DNA of 34,835 nt from Myxococcales bacterium. Its GTDB lineage: Bacteria > Myxococcota_A > Polyangia > Palsa-1104 > SHYY01. Below are positions 7,510-15,951 of the stretch, one piece after another. The notes beneath the pieces were generated by a model. That model had not been told where the DNA came from and searched no databases. It saw nothing but the letters and a program-made list of their open reading frames with translations. The translations under genes and the position numbers were made by a program. Positions within the stretch are counted from its first letter, which is position 1; every line of letters starts with the position of its first letter. The DNA lies in contig SHYY01000047.1 of the NCBI GenBank assembly GCA_009692555.1, positions 1 through 34,835 on the forward strand, written 5' to 3'.

Positions 7510-9381
7510 TCAGCGCGCGACGCAGTGGATCGCGGCGGCGGCGTCGCCCGGGTAGACCGGCGCGGCGTAGAGCGAGAACCGGCCGCCCGTCTCGACGGCG
7601 TCGCGCGCCGCAGGGCAGGTGAAGGTCACATCACTGCCCGACGGCTCGATCACTGCGGTCGCAAGCGCCTCCTGGTAGGTACATGGGATGCCCGTCCTGA
7701 GCGCCTTGCTGTAGTCGCAGAACCGCGCCACCTGGGCAGCGGTGGCGGAGGTCGTGCAGCGCAGCTTGACCGATCCGCCCGCGGTGCACCCGAGGTTCTC
7801 CGCCCGCTTCTTGAAGCCGCAGTTGCGCAGCGGTCCGATCTGGCCACTCTTGCAGGCCGCGGTCACGTAGCCTTCACCGTCGGTGGTGAGGGTGACGTCG
7901 TAGGAGTCCAGGTTGTTCGCGTCCCATCCCGGAAACAGGTCGCAGGCCGGCCGATCGACCGGACGACCGTCGAGGGTGGTGAAGTTGGTGGGCTCGAAGA
8001 TTTGATCGCCATTGGCGTCGAGCTTGGGCTCGCCCTCGCACAGGAAACCGTCGGGATTGGAGGAGAAGGTGAGCGCCTTCGTGACCGCCTTCTTGGTGGT
8101 GTCGATCGCGGTGACATCGATCCACTGGCACTCGAGGCCGGCGCGATACTGATCGGCCCAGCCCGACCCGACGCCCTGGAAGTCGCAGCCGGCGTACGGA
8201 TTGGTGAGCTTGCTGTACTCGTTGTTGAGGTAGCGGATGGTGGCCTGGAGGCAGAAGCCGCGCTTGCTGGTGGTGGCTGCGTCCTGGCCGTACGAGAAGG
8301 TGCCGTAGTGCATGAAGTGGTAGTGCTGGTGGCAGGCGCTCAGCTCGTAGACGCCGTGATCGATCAGCGGCCGGGGCACGCCGTCCTGGTAGTAGTCCAC
8401 GGCGCCGATGTGGACGTCCTTCGTACCGGTGTTCTGGTCACTGGTCGAGAACTGGAGGAGCCGTCGCCAGCCCGGGCCGCCCACGCACTGCTCGACAAGG
8501 GTACACGAGTCGGGCTGGATGTAGCGGTAGACCAGCCGGTTCTCGCGGAACTCCTCGCCGACCACCTGCATGTCCGGTCCCTTGGGGTTGGTGATCGGCC
8601 CGAGCCGCACCTTGTTGGCGAGCTCGGTGTTCCACTTCAGGCGCTCGAAGCGCATCTCGGTCGTGACCTTTCCGATCTTGGCGTCCAGCGCATCGACGCA
8701 CGAGACGGCGGGCAGCTCGGTCTGGTGGCACGCCGTGTCGCTCAGCATTGCCTCGACATCGCACTCCTGGTCGTAGAACGACGACGTCTCCTCGCTGTCG
8801 ACGCTGTTGGGCGGGAAGTCCTCCTCGTCCATGCAGGCAAAGCGCGTGCGCTGGAAGACCAGCTTGGGATCGATCGGGAAGATGAATGGCTCGCTCCAGC
8901 GCCCCTTGATCCCCTTCAGCGCCGGCTCGCTGATGCCGGGCGACTCCGCGTCGGTGAGGATGGTGGTGGCGAAGGTGTAGTCGATCACCACGAGGTCGTG
9001 GCCCTTGACCATGGTCCGCCTGGGCGCCCCGCGGAGGGCGACGTTCCACAGGCTCTTGGTCGACGAGATGGCGAGCGAATCGCGGGGCTTTCCCTTCTCG
9101 TAGAAGAACTTGCGGAACACCAGGCGGTAGGTGGTGAGCTCTATCTGATCCTCGGCGCGCTGCTTCCAGAATTCGAGGGGCTTGCCGATCAGATTATTTG
9201 CGACGCGATCGCGCATGGGGGCTGGAATCTCGTCGAGGAGAACGCCCACGGTGCTGTCCATGTTGACCGCGATCAGCGCGCCCGGGTCGCCCTTGGCGGC
9301 GGTATCGGCGGGCGGATCGCCGACGCACGATCCGAGCCCTGCGGTGGCCAACACCAGTATCGTCGCCTGTAAATTTCGCAT
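7510..9381 (-). CDS. Secreted lysyl oxidase-like lipoprotein
   Basis: This 623-residue protein starts MRNLQATILVLATAGLGSC (lipobox LGSC). ATG 9381 is preferred to the TTG at 9393 because GAGG lies five bases before it. The lysyl oxidase core begins near residue 270 and contains the copper site CHQHYH, a KRGFCLQAT segment matching the lysine of the lysine tyrosylquinone cofactor, and GWADQYRAGLECQWIDVT with the candidate cofactor tyrosine. Lysyl oxidases oxidatively deaminate peptidyl lysine. The ~250-residue N-terminal region and the ~190-residue C-terminal Cys-containing region match nothing I recognise. The copper and cofactor residues are present, so it may be active, probably at the cell surface. 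The reading frame looks intact. Confidence 0.8.
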   Translation of the reverse strand: MRNLQATILVLATAGLGSCVGDPPADTAAKGDPGALIAVNMDSTVGVLLDEIPAPMRDRVANNLIGKPLEFWKQRAEDQIELTTYRLVFRKFFYEKGKPRDSLAISSTKSLWNVALRGAPRRTMVKGHDLVVIDYTFATTILTDAESPGISEPALKGIKGRWSEPFIFPIDPKLVFQRTRFACMDEEDFPPNSVDSEETSSFYDQECDVEAMLSDTACHQTELPAVSCVDALDAKIGKVTTEMRFERLKWNTELANKVRLGPITNPKGPDMQVVGEEFRENRLVYRYIQPDSCTLVEQCVGGPGWRRLLQFSTSDQNTGTKDVHIGAVDYYQDGVPRPLIDHGVYELSACHQHYHFMHYGTFSYGQDAATTSKRGFCLQATIRYLNNEYSKLTNPYAGCDFQGVGSGWADQYRAGLECQWIDVTAIDTTKKAVTKALTFSSNPDGFLCEGEPKLDANGDQIFEPTNFTTLDGRPVDRPACDLFPGWDANNLDSYDVTLTTDGEGYVTAACKSGQIGPLRNCGFKKRAENLGCTAGGSVKLRCTTSATAAQVARFCDYSKALRTGIPCTYQEALATAVIEPSGSDVTFTCPAARDAVETGGRFSLYAAPVYPGDAAAAIHCVAR

Positions 9382-9458
9382 TATACCTCGCAAGTTTTCA
9401 ACACACTACGGGCAGTAGAGGCCGGCCGTCAACCATTTCGATCGAGCGATTTTCATCT

Positions 9459-9464
9459 TATAGT
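9459..9464 (+). promoter_or_regulatory. Candidate -10 box (leaderless) for the zincin-like gene
   Basis: TATAGT is followed by six bases (cggcgc) and GTG 9471. No Shine-Dalgarno sequence is present. It lies in the 89-bp divergent gap shared with the lysyl oxidase gene on the other strand. Confidence 0.5.
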
Positions 9465-9470
9465 CGGCGC

Positions 9471-10817
9471 GTGCGGCGCAGTGCCATGGTCGGCATCGGG
9501 CTTTCGGCGCTGGTGGCCGGCTGCGGTGCCGTGCGTCCTGAGGAGGTCGCCCTGTGCCAGCCTCTCGTCGAGACGCCGCTCCAAAGCGCCGCGCCCACCG
9601 CGCCCGCCCACCCGTCGACGATCCTGTACCTGCACCGCGGCGGGATCACCTTGACCGGCGGGTCCGATGACGCGCCGCACGGCGTCTCGTCGCTGGTGGC
9701 TGGCCGAGGCCTCGATCACGCGACCCTTCCGGCCGCGCCGCTCGACGACCGCAGGTGGGCCGACGTGGTCGCCTGCGTGCAAGGCCAGTTCGCCCGCTTC
9801 GACGTCGTGGTGGTCGACCGCCGCCCGCCGACCGGCGACTACCTCATGGCCGTCTTCGGCGGCACCGGTGCCGAACTCGGGTACGCGAGCGATCGGCGCG
9901 GAGCCGCTCCGATGGACACCGCGGGGTGCCAGACCGTCCCGCGCGCGGTGGTGCTCGTGTTCTCGGGCCAGCTTGGCAGCGACGCGCAGCCCCACTGCGA
10001 GACCGCGGCGCAGGAGATCGCCCACACCTTCTCCGTCGACCACGAGCTCCTGGCGGCCGATCCGTCGAGCTACCTTCCGTTCGCAGGCGAAAAGATATTT
10101 CAGGACATCGACGCCCCATGCGGCGAGGAGAGCGAGCGCGCCTGCCACTGCGGCCGCCGTTCGCAGAACTCGGTCCGGCTGCTGTTCGACCGGCTCGGCC
10201 CATCGCGCGCCGTCGATCGCGATCTCACGCCCCCCACCGTCGCCGCGGAGACCCGCCGGGGGCCTCGCGATGGGCTGGCGATCAGCGTGCACGCTGACGA
10301 CGCCGGCGGCGTCGCCACGATGACCCTCACCTATCGCGACGCCGTAGCGGTCTTCTCCTCCACCTGCGGCGACGGCCTGGCGGACTGCACGCGGGACGGC
10401 TCCACCGCCACCTTCCTGGTCCCGGGCGCGCACGGCGCCGCGACGTTCCGCGCCACCGCCGTCGATCGCACGGGCAACGTGGCGGCTACCGCGGACTACG
10501 AGCTGATCGTCGACGACGCTGACCCCGACCCGACACCAATCGCCCTCGGGGTGGCCACCCGCGGTTCGTTCGGCCGGATCGTCGCTGACGCCGCCATCAC
10601 GACTACCGCCGGCGAGATCGTCGGGGCGACGCTCTACTGGACCGACCTGCGCGGCGTCACCCTCCGGCGCCCTCTTTGTCGCGCGAGCGGGGACCGGTGG
10701 TCGCGCGCCGTGGAGGTGGCGCCCGAGGCCGGCCCGAGGCGCTACATCATCGCGGCGGCCGACAGCAGCGGTCACCTCGCCGTTTCCCCGCTCCAAACTT
10801 TTCTCTACAAACCGTGA
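9471..10817 (+). CDS. Zincin-like (degenerate metzincin) lipoprotein with Ig-like domains
   Basis: This 448-residue lipoprotein has signal MRRSAMVGIGLSALVAGC (Cys 18). Residues ~50-215 form a protease-like domain ending in QEIAHTFSVDH (181-191). The spacing equals the metzincin HExxHxxGxxH motif, but the first His is Gln and the Gly is Ser, so zinc binding and catalysis are doubtful. Several Cys pairs (for example CHCGRR) follow. The C-terminal half (about 245-445) looks like two beta-sandwich repeats with DRTGNVA and DSSGHLA loops, typical of Ig-like modules on secreted proteins. GTG 9471 is chosen for the full signal peptide; ATG 9486 is possible. It is divergent from the lysyl oxidase gene and has no same-strand partner upstream. 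Confidence 0.65.
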   Translation: MRRSAMVGIGLSALVAGCGAVRPEEVALCQPLVETPLQSAAPTAPAHPSTILYLHRGGITLTGGSDDAPHGVSSLVAGRGLDHATLPAAPLDDRRWADVVACVQGQFARFDVVVVDRRPPTGDYLMAVFGGTGAELGYASDRRGAAPMDTAGCQTVPRAVVLVFSGQLGSDAQPHCETAAQEIAHTFSVDHELLAADPSSYLPFAGEKIFQDIDAPCGEESERACHCGRRSQNSVRLLFDRLGPSRAVDRDLTPPTVAAETRRGPRDGLAISVHADDAGGVATMTLTYRDAVAVFSSTCGDGLADCTRDGSTATFLVPGAHGAATFRATAVDRTGNVAATADYELIVDDADPDPTPIALGVATRGSFGRIVADAAITTTAGEIVGATLYWTDLRGVTLRRPLCRASGDRWSRAVEVAPEAGPRRYIIAAADSSGHLAVSPLQTFLYKP

Positions 10818-10949
10818 AAATGCAACGCCCCGGCCATCTTCCGGCCATCTCCAGCGCAGAGCCCCCAACGCGCGGATTGCGGGAAGCTCGGGAAGCGGTG
10901 GTGAACTCGTGGTGAGCGCTGTACGGTAGAAAACTGGAATTGGTTTCGG

Positions 10950-10955
10950 TAGTAT
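10950..10955 (+). promoter_or_regulatory. Candidate -10 box (leaderless) for the PilT cluster
   Basis: TAGTAT is followed by seven bases (cgggccc) and ATG 10963, with no Shine-Dalgarno sequence. It would make the first gene of the 10963-19090 cluster leaderless. Confidence 0.4.
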
Positions 10956-10962
10956 CGGGCCC

Positions 10963-13032
10963 ATGGCGGCAGGTGAGGATCGCGCCGGGGCAGGTCCACC
11001 ATCGGGGAAGTCGCGCGCGGCGGCGGCCCAGGCCCAGGCATCGCAGGCGGCGGCGGCGGCGAGCCAGGCGGCGTCCAGGGCGGCGCTGGGCGAGTTCACC
11101 AAGTCGCTGGTGCAGACGATCGACCGCTCGAGCTACTACGAGCCCGGCCACCCGGCGCACTACGTCCTCAGTGACGAGCTGTATGCGGGCCTCGGGACGC
11201 TGCTCGCCGACCAGGCGCAGATCGGCTACGTCCTGCGCCGCGGCGCCGAACCGGAGGTGCTGGTCGACGGCCTGCCGATGGGCCGGGTGATGCTGAAGGA
11301 GATCTTCCCGGCGGGCGTGTACGACATGTTCGTGCCGCGCTTCATCGCCTACTTCGATCGCTTCGATCTGGTGGCGCTGTCGTTCCGCAAGGACCTCTCG
11401 CGCGAGGAGTTCGCCGCTTTCGTCGGGATCATCAGCCGACCGGTGCTGAAGCGCGAGGAGGCGGTCGATCTCCCGGCGACCCTGATCGAGGCGAAGATCC
11501 TCCATATCTCGGCGCTGTGCACGCAGGACCTCGACCTCGCCGACGAGGATCTGCCGTGGCAGGTGCGGATCAGCCTGGGCCGCCTGCGCCGCGATCTGCG
11601 CTCCGTGCCCTTCTTTAGCAAGTCCAGCGCCGAGGAGCTGAAGAAGATCAAGCTGGAGATCTTCCGCGACATCGTGCGCCCGCTCGCGCAGGCCGACCAG
11701 CTCAAGATGCTGGTGCTCTACGGCCCGCGGGTCGAGAAGGACGTCGCCAACGTCGAGGGGCTGCAGGATCTCCGGATCGCGGAGACGATGATCCGCGTCC
11801 TGGCGCACAACCGGCTCTGCCAGCTCACCGACGCGCTGCTCGACGATCTGGACGCCGGCGGCACGACCGCGAAGAAGGGGATGGTCGCCGAGATGACCAG
11901 CGCGCTCATCCAGTGCCAGCGACGGCTGCTCTCGGAGGACATCGACGGCGCGGAGGCGACGCTGCGCCAGCTCTACGAGCACGATGTGGTCGAGCTGGAG
12001 GAGCTGCCGGGGGAGCTTCAGGAGTGGGTGCTGGCGGAGGGTCTGCGCGACCAGCTCGAGGGCGGGACGCTGCCCGATCTGCCGTCGGAGAGCGCGCGCG
12101 ACGTGCGGGTGCTCGGCAAGCTGGCGCACCTGACCCTGCTCGAGGAGAAGTTCGAGCACACGGTGGCGATCATCGAGTTCATGCGCCAGCTGGCGCTTCC
12201 CGAGCGCGAGTTCGCCGAGGAGGCGGCGTTCGCCCTGGTCGGGGTGGCGCATGCCGACGACCTGGCGGAGATCGTCGACAAGATGGAGAACGGCACGCGG
12301 CGCGAGGCGGACGGGATGGTGCGCCTCCTCAAGCTGCTCGGGCTGCGCGGCGCGATCGCCATCGGCGAGGGAATCGTACGGAGCGGCGCCAACGCGCGGT
12401 TCGGCAACGCCTACCATCTGCTCGACGAGATGCCCGTCGAGTCGGCGGGGGTGGTGGCGGATCTCCTCCGCCGGCCCGACTTGCAGGCGCCGGTGCTGCG
12501 CGTGCTGCTGGCGCTGGTGTCGCGCCATCCGACGGACGCGGGCGCGCTGGCGGCGCTGGCGCATGTACCGAACGGGCACCCGCTGGTGCGGCTGGCCGCG
12601 CTATCGGCCGCGGCGACCCACCCGACCGTGGAGGTGGTGGAGGCGTTTCGGCGCGCTCTCGAGGACGGCGATCCGGAAGTGGCGCTGCTGGCGATGGCGA
12701 CGCTCGCCGAGCGCCCGGACGACGCGGCGCTGGCGCGGGTCCACGCAATCAAGATCCTCGGCGCGGCCACCCCCACCAGCCAGGCGGATCACCTCGCGGC
12801 GGCGGTGAAGGTGCTGGCGCAGAGCCGCAGTACGGCGGCCGAGCGGGCGGCGGCGCTGGGGGCCCTGCAGCGCTTCATCGACCAGGAGAGCCGCGGCGGC
12901 TTTCTCGGCCTCGGGAAGGCGCCCCACCCGGCCGCGCTGGAGGCTGCGGAAGCGGCACTCGACGCGCTCGGCGGCGGGGGCAGCGACGGCGGCGAGAAGC
13001 GATCGGGGTGGCGGGACCTTTTCCGCAAATGA
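10963..13032 (+). CDS. HEAT-like repeat protein preceding PilT genes
   Basis: This 689-residue protein has no signal peptide. An Ala/Gln-rich N-terminus (about 1-45) leads into a helical region with SYYEPGHPAHYVLSDELYAGL and EVLVDGLPMGRVMLKEIFP. The C-terminal ~350 residues are alpha-solenoid, with repeated units such as HPLVRLAALSAAATHPTVEV and DGDPEVALLAMATLAERPDD, which is HEAT-like. Solenoids of this sort usually act as protein-binding scaffolds. It is followed after 76 bases by a PilT-like ATPase and is on the same strand as the whole cluster, so a role in type IV pilus or polar motility assembly is plausible but not shown. I do not recognise the exact family. Confidence 0.75.
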   Translation: MAAGEDRAGAGPPSGKSRAAAAQAQASQAAAAASQAASRAALGEFTKSLVQTIDRSSYYEPGHPAHYVLSDELYAGLGTLLADQAQIGYVLRRGAEPEVLVDGLPMGRVMLKEIFPAGVYDMFVPRFIAYFDRFDLVALSFRKDLSREEFAAFVGIISRPVLKREEAVDLPATLIEAKILHISALCTQDLDLADEDLPWQVRISLGRLRRDLRSVPFFSKSSAEELKKIKLEIFRDIVRPLAQADQLKMLVLYGPRVEKDVANVEGLQDLRIAETMIRVLAHNRLCQLTDALLDDLDAGGTTAKKGMVAEMTSALIQCQRRLLSEDIDGAEATLRQLYEHDVVELEELPGELQEWVLAEGLRDQLEGGTLPDLPSESARDVRVLGKLAHLTLLEEKFEHTVAIIEFMRQLALPEREFAEEAAFALVGVAHADDLAEIVDKMENGTRREADGMVRLLKLLGLRGAIAIGEGIVRSGANARFGNAYHLLDEMPVESAGVVADLLRRPDLQAPVLRVLLALVSRHPTDAGALAALAHVPNGHPLVRLAALSAAATHPTVEVVEAFRRALEDGDPEVALLAMATLAERPDDAALARVHAIKILGAATPTSQADHLAAAVKVLAQSRSTAAERAAALGALQRFIDQESRGGFLGLGKAPHPAALEAAEAALDALGGGGSDGGEKRSGWRDLFRK

Positions 13033-13097
13033 GCCAGGTCGCACAGCGAATGCGGTTGCGGTTGCGGGAGCCGCTCGACTGCCCGCGTGAACCGCGA

Positions 13098-13103
13098 TAA
13101 GGT
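13098..13103 (+). promoter_or_regulatory. Candidate -10 box near GTG 13109
   Basis: TAAGGT lies five bases before GTG 13109. The overlapping AAGG could serve as a ribosome-binding site, and the gene may instead be read from the upstream promoter, so the call is weak. Confidence 0.25.
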
Positions 13104-13108
13104 GGCGC

Positions 13109-14887
13109 GTGGCCGGCGACCCGAGGCTCCTCGCCCAGATCGCGCTGAAGTACAAGCTGATCTCGCGCGACCAGCTCGCCGATTGCCTGCGAACGCCGGG
13201 CGCGCAGCAGGGACTCGGCGAGGTGATGCTGCAGCGGGGCTTCATCTCCCCCGAGCAGCTGGCGTGGCTGGGACAGGCCGAGGCCTACTACGCAGCGCAG
13301 CCGACCGCGACCGCGCCGGAGACGGCGGAGACGCCGCCAGCCCAGGCGACGGCCCGGACGCCGCAGCCGCAGCCGCAGCCGGCGCCGGATCAGACGATCC
13401 AGGCGCGGCCGCTCCAGGCCGCGCAGGTGGCAGCAAAGCTGGAGGTCAATCGCGCCGATGCGCTCACTCCCCGGCCGTTCCACGTCAGCACGGTGATGCC
13501 CGTCCCCGAGGAGCCCGGGCGCCGGCCCTCCGCGGTCTCGCAGCGGATCGAGAAGGCCGAGCTGGCGGCGGGAGAGGAGCCGTCGCTCGAGCTCGACACG
13601 GGTAGCCTCGGCGGGACATCGGCGCGGGCGCAACTGCGGGTGGCGCGCGGGGACGAAGTGGCCCAGATCGTCGCTGCGACCTCCCCGACCCCACAGGCGG
13701 AGCCAGGCATCGCGGCGCCCGCGGCCGCGCCCACCATCGAGCTCGCGCGGTCACCAGCCCTGGAGCTGGCGCCGGGGCTCCCAGCCGAGCCGGTGGTGCG
13801 CGCTGCGCCCGCCCTCGGCGTCACCGCGAGCCCTCGGCGCTCGGCCACCGTCGACGCGCTGCTCGCGCAGGCGGTTCAGCGCCACGCCTCGGACATCCAC
13901 CTCCATTCCGGGCTTCCGCCCACGCTCCGCCTGCACGGCCTGCTGGTCCCGTTCGAGGGGATCGGCCCGATCCGCCCGGCGGAGGCGGAGCAGATGGCGC
14001 GCGAGGTGCTAACCGAGGGTGACTGGGAAGGCTTCCAGCGCACCAACGATCTCGACTTCGCCTACGCCATCCCCGGCGTGGGCCGCTTCCGCGCCAACGC
14101 CTACCGACAGCAGCACGGGATCGATCTCGTCTTCCGCGCCATCCCGCTCACCCCGCCGACGCTGGAGAGCCTCGGCCTCCCCGCCGGCCTGGCGAAGTTC
14201 GTCTCGCACCACCAGGGCCTGGTCCTCTGCACGGGACCCGCGGGCAGCGGCAAGTCGAGCACCATGGCGGCGCTCCTCAACCACATCAACCACGAGCGCT
14301 CGCAGCACATCATCACCGTCGAGGATCCGATCGAGTTCATCCATCCGTCGAAGCGCTGCCTGGTGCGGCAACGCCAGGTGCACACCCACACCGAATCGTT
14401 CTCGCGCGCGCTCCGGGCCGCGGTGCGCGAGGACCCGAACGTCATCGGCATTGGCGAGCTCCGCGACCACGAGACCGTCGAGCTGGCGCTCAGCGCGTCG
14501 GAGACCGGCTCGCTGGTCATCGGATCGCTCCACACCAACAACGCCATCCGCACCATCAACCGCGTGGTCGACGCCTTCCCGCCCGAGCAGCAGCAGCAGG
14601 TGCGCGTGATGCTCTCGGGGTCGCTGAAGGGCGTGGTCTCACAGCGCCTGGTGAAGCGCGCCGACGGCAGGGGACGGGTCGCGGCGCTCGAGGTGCTGGT
14701 GGTGACGCGCGCCGTGGCGAACCTGATCCGCGAAGAGAAGGTGATCCAGATCCGCAGCGTCATGCAGGTCGGGAAGTCGCAGGGCATGGTGCTCCTCGAC
14801 GACTCGCTCCGCGAGCTGGTCAGCACCGGGACCATCACCAGGGAGGAGGCGCGCCTCCAGGCCGAGAGCCCGGCGCTGTTCGCCTAG
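13109..14887 (+). CDS. PilT-like ATPase with N-terminal extension
   Basis: This is a 592-residue protein. Residues 1-65 form a small helical domain (LLAQIALKYKLISRDQLADC, later LQRGFISPEQLAWLG) like the N-terminal modules of GspE/PilB ATPases. A long Pro/Ala/Gln linker (about 66-245) follows. Residues ~250-590 are a complete PilT-family secretion ATPase: ASDIHLHSG, Walker A GPAGSGKSS (376-384), the Asp box ITVEDPIEF, Walker B region VIGIGELRD (445-453), a His box with GSLHTNNA, and VANLIREEK near the C-terminal retraction motif. Hexameric PilT powers retraction of type IV pili. Canonical PilT reads VGEMRD and AIRNLIRE, so this copy is somewhat diverged. It ends two bases before the canonical pilT-like gene. 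Confidence 0.85.
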   Translation: MAGDPRLLAQIALKYKLISRDQLADCLRTPGAQQGLGEVMLQRGFISPEQLAWLGQAEAYYAAQPTATAPETAETPPAQATARTPQPQPQPAPDQTIQARPLQAAQVAAKLEVNRADALTPRPFHVSTVMPVPEEPGRRPSAVSQRIEKAELAAGEEPSLELDTGSLGGTSARAQLRVARGDEVAQIVAATSPTPQAEPGIAAPAAAPTIELARSPALELAPGLPAEPVVRAAPALGVTASPRRSATVDALLAQAVQRHASDIHLHSGLPPTLRLHGLLVPFEGIGPIRPAEAEQMAREVLTEGDWEGFQRTNDLDFAYAIPGVGRFRANAYRQQHGIDLVFRAIPLTPPTLESLGLPAGLAKFVSHHQGLVLCTGPAGSGKSSTMAALLNHINHERSQHIITVEDPIEFIHPSKRCLVRQRQVHTHTESFSRALRAAVREDPNVIGIGELRDHETVELALSASETGSLVIGSLHTNNAIRTINRVVDAFPPEQQQQVRVMLSGSLKGVVSQRLVKRADGRGRVAALEVLVVTRAVANLIREEKVIQIRSVMQVGKSQGMVLLDDSLRELVSTGTITREEARLQAESPALFA

Positions 14888-14889
14888 TC

Positions 14890-15951
14890 ATGGGACGCAT
14901 CCACGACCTGCTCCGCTACCTGAAGGACTGCCGCGGCTCCGATCTGCACCTCGGCGCGGGGCTGGCTCCGCTGGTGCGCCTCCACGGCCGACTCGAGGCG
15001 GTCCAGGGCTGCGGCCCGCTCGACGACCAGGCCCTCCGGTCGATGCTCTTCGAGCTCACCACCCCGCGGCAGCGCGAACAGTTCGAACGCACCGGCGACC
15101 TCGACTTCGCCTTTGGCCTCGACGGGGTGGCGCGCTTCCGCACCAACTACCTGGTCCAGGAGGGCGGCGCGGCGGCGGTGTTCCGGATCATCCCCGACCA
15201 GATCGTGCCGCTGGCCGATCTGAAGATGCCGCCCGCGGTGGAGGGGCTCTGCCACCTGCGAAGCGGCCTGGTCCTCGTCACCGGCCCGACGGGGAGCGGC
15301 AAGTCGACCACCCTCTCGGCGATCATCGACACCATCAACAGCACCTACTCCAAGCACATCGTCGCCGTCGAGGACCCGGTGGAGTTCCTGCACCACAGCA
15401 AGCGCTCGATCATCTCGCAGCGCGAGGTGGGGACCGACACCGAGAGCTTCGGCGCGGCCCTGCGCGGCGCGATCCGGCAGGACGCCGACGTGGTGCTGGT
15501 CGGCGAGATGCGCGACCTCGAGACGGTCGACCTCGCCCTGACCGCCGCCGAGATGGGCGCGCTGGTGTTCGGGACGCTGCACACCAGCAGCGCGTCCAAG
15601 ACCATCGATCGGATCATCGATGTCTTCCCACCCGACCGGCAGCCGCAGGTGCGGAGCAGCCTGTCGGAGTCGCTGCAGGGCGTGGTGGCCCAGCTCCTGC
15701 TCCGCACCACCGACGGGAAGGGACGGATCGCAGCCGTCGAGATCCTGCTCACCACGGAGGGGCTGCCGAGCATGATCCGCCAGGGCAAGACCTCGCAGAT
15801 CGACTCGATCATCGCCACCGGGAAGCGGCAGGGGATGCAGGCCATGGACGACTCGCTGTTCGATCTGGTGGAGCGCAAGCTGATCGGCAGCGACGAGGCC
15901 TACATCAAGGCGAAGGACAAGCGGCGCTTCGAGGAGGTCGCTGGAGAGTGA
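14890..15951 (+). CDS. pilT: Type IV pilus twitching motility ATPase PilT
   Basis: This 353-residue protein is of normal PilT length. Visible motifs are GSDLHLGAG, Walker A GPTGSGKST (132-140), VAVEDPVEF (Asp box), Walker B VVLVGEMRD (201-209), GTLHTSSA (His box) and LPSMIRQGK in the place of the retraction motif. It should be a cytoplasmic hexameric ATPase that drives pilus retraction. The ATG is two bases after the stop of the extended PilT paralogue, and its TGA overlaps the methyltransferase GTG start. The adjacent paralogues suggest paired or specialised motors. pilT, pilT2 and pilU paralogues cannot be told apart from this window alone. Confidence 0.9.
   Translation: MGRIHDLLRYLKDCRGSDLHLGAGLAPLVRLHGRLEAVQGCGPLDDQALRSMLFELTTPRQREQFERTGDLDFAFGLDGVARFRTNYLVQEGGAAAVFRIIPDQIVPLADLKMPPAVEGLCHLRSGLVLVTGPTGSGKSTTLSAIIDTINSTYSKHIVAVEDPVEFLHHSKRSIISQREVGTDTESFGAALRGAIRQDADVVLVGEMRDLETVDLALTAAEMGALVFGTLHTSSASKTIDRIIDVFPPDRQPQVRSSLSESLQGVVAQLLLRTTDGKGRIAAVEILLTTEGLPSMIRQGKTSQIDSIIATGKRQGMQAMDDSLFDLVERKLIGSDEAYIKAKDKRRFEEVAGE

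Noticed and set aside
9404..9432. A sigma-70-like pair (TTGACG, 17 bases, GTAGTG) upstream of the lysyl oxidase gene on the minus strand
   Set aside because: The -10 half is a poor match and no second feature supports it.
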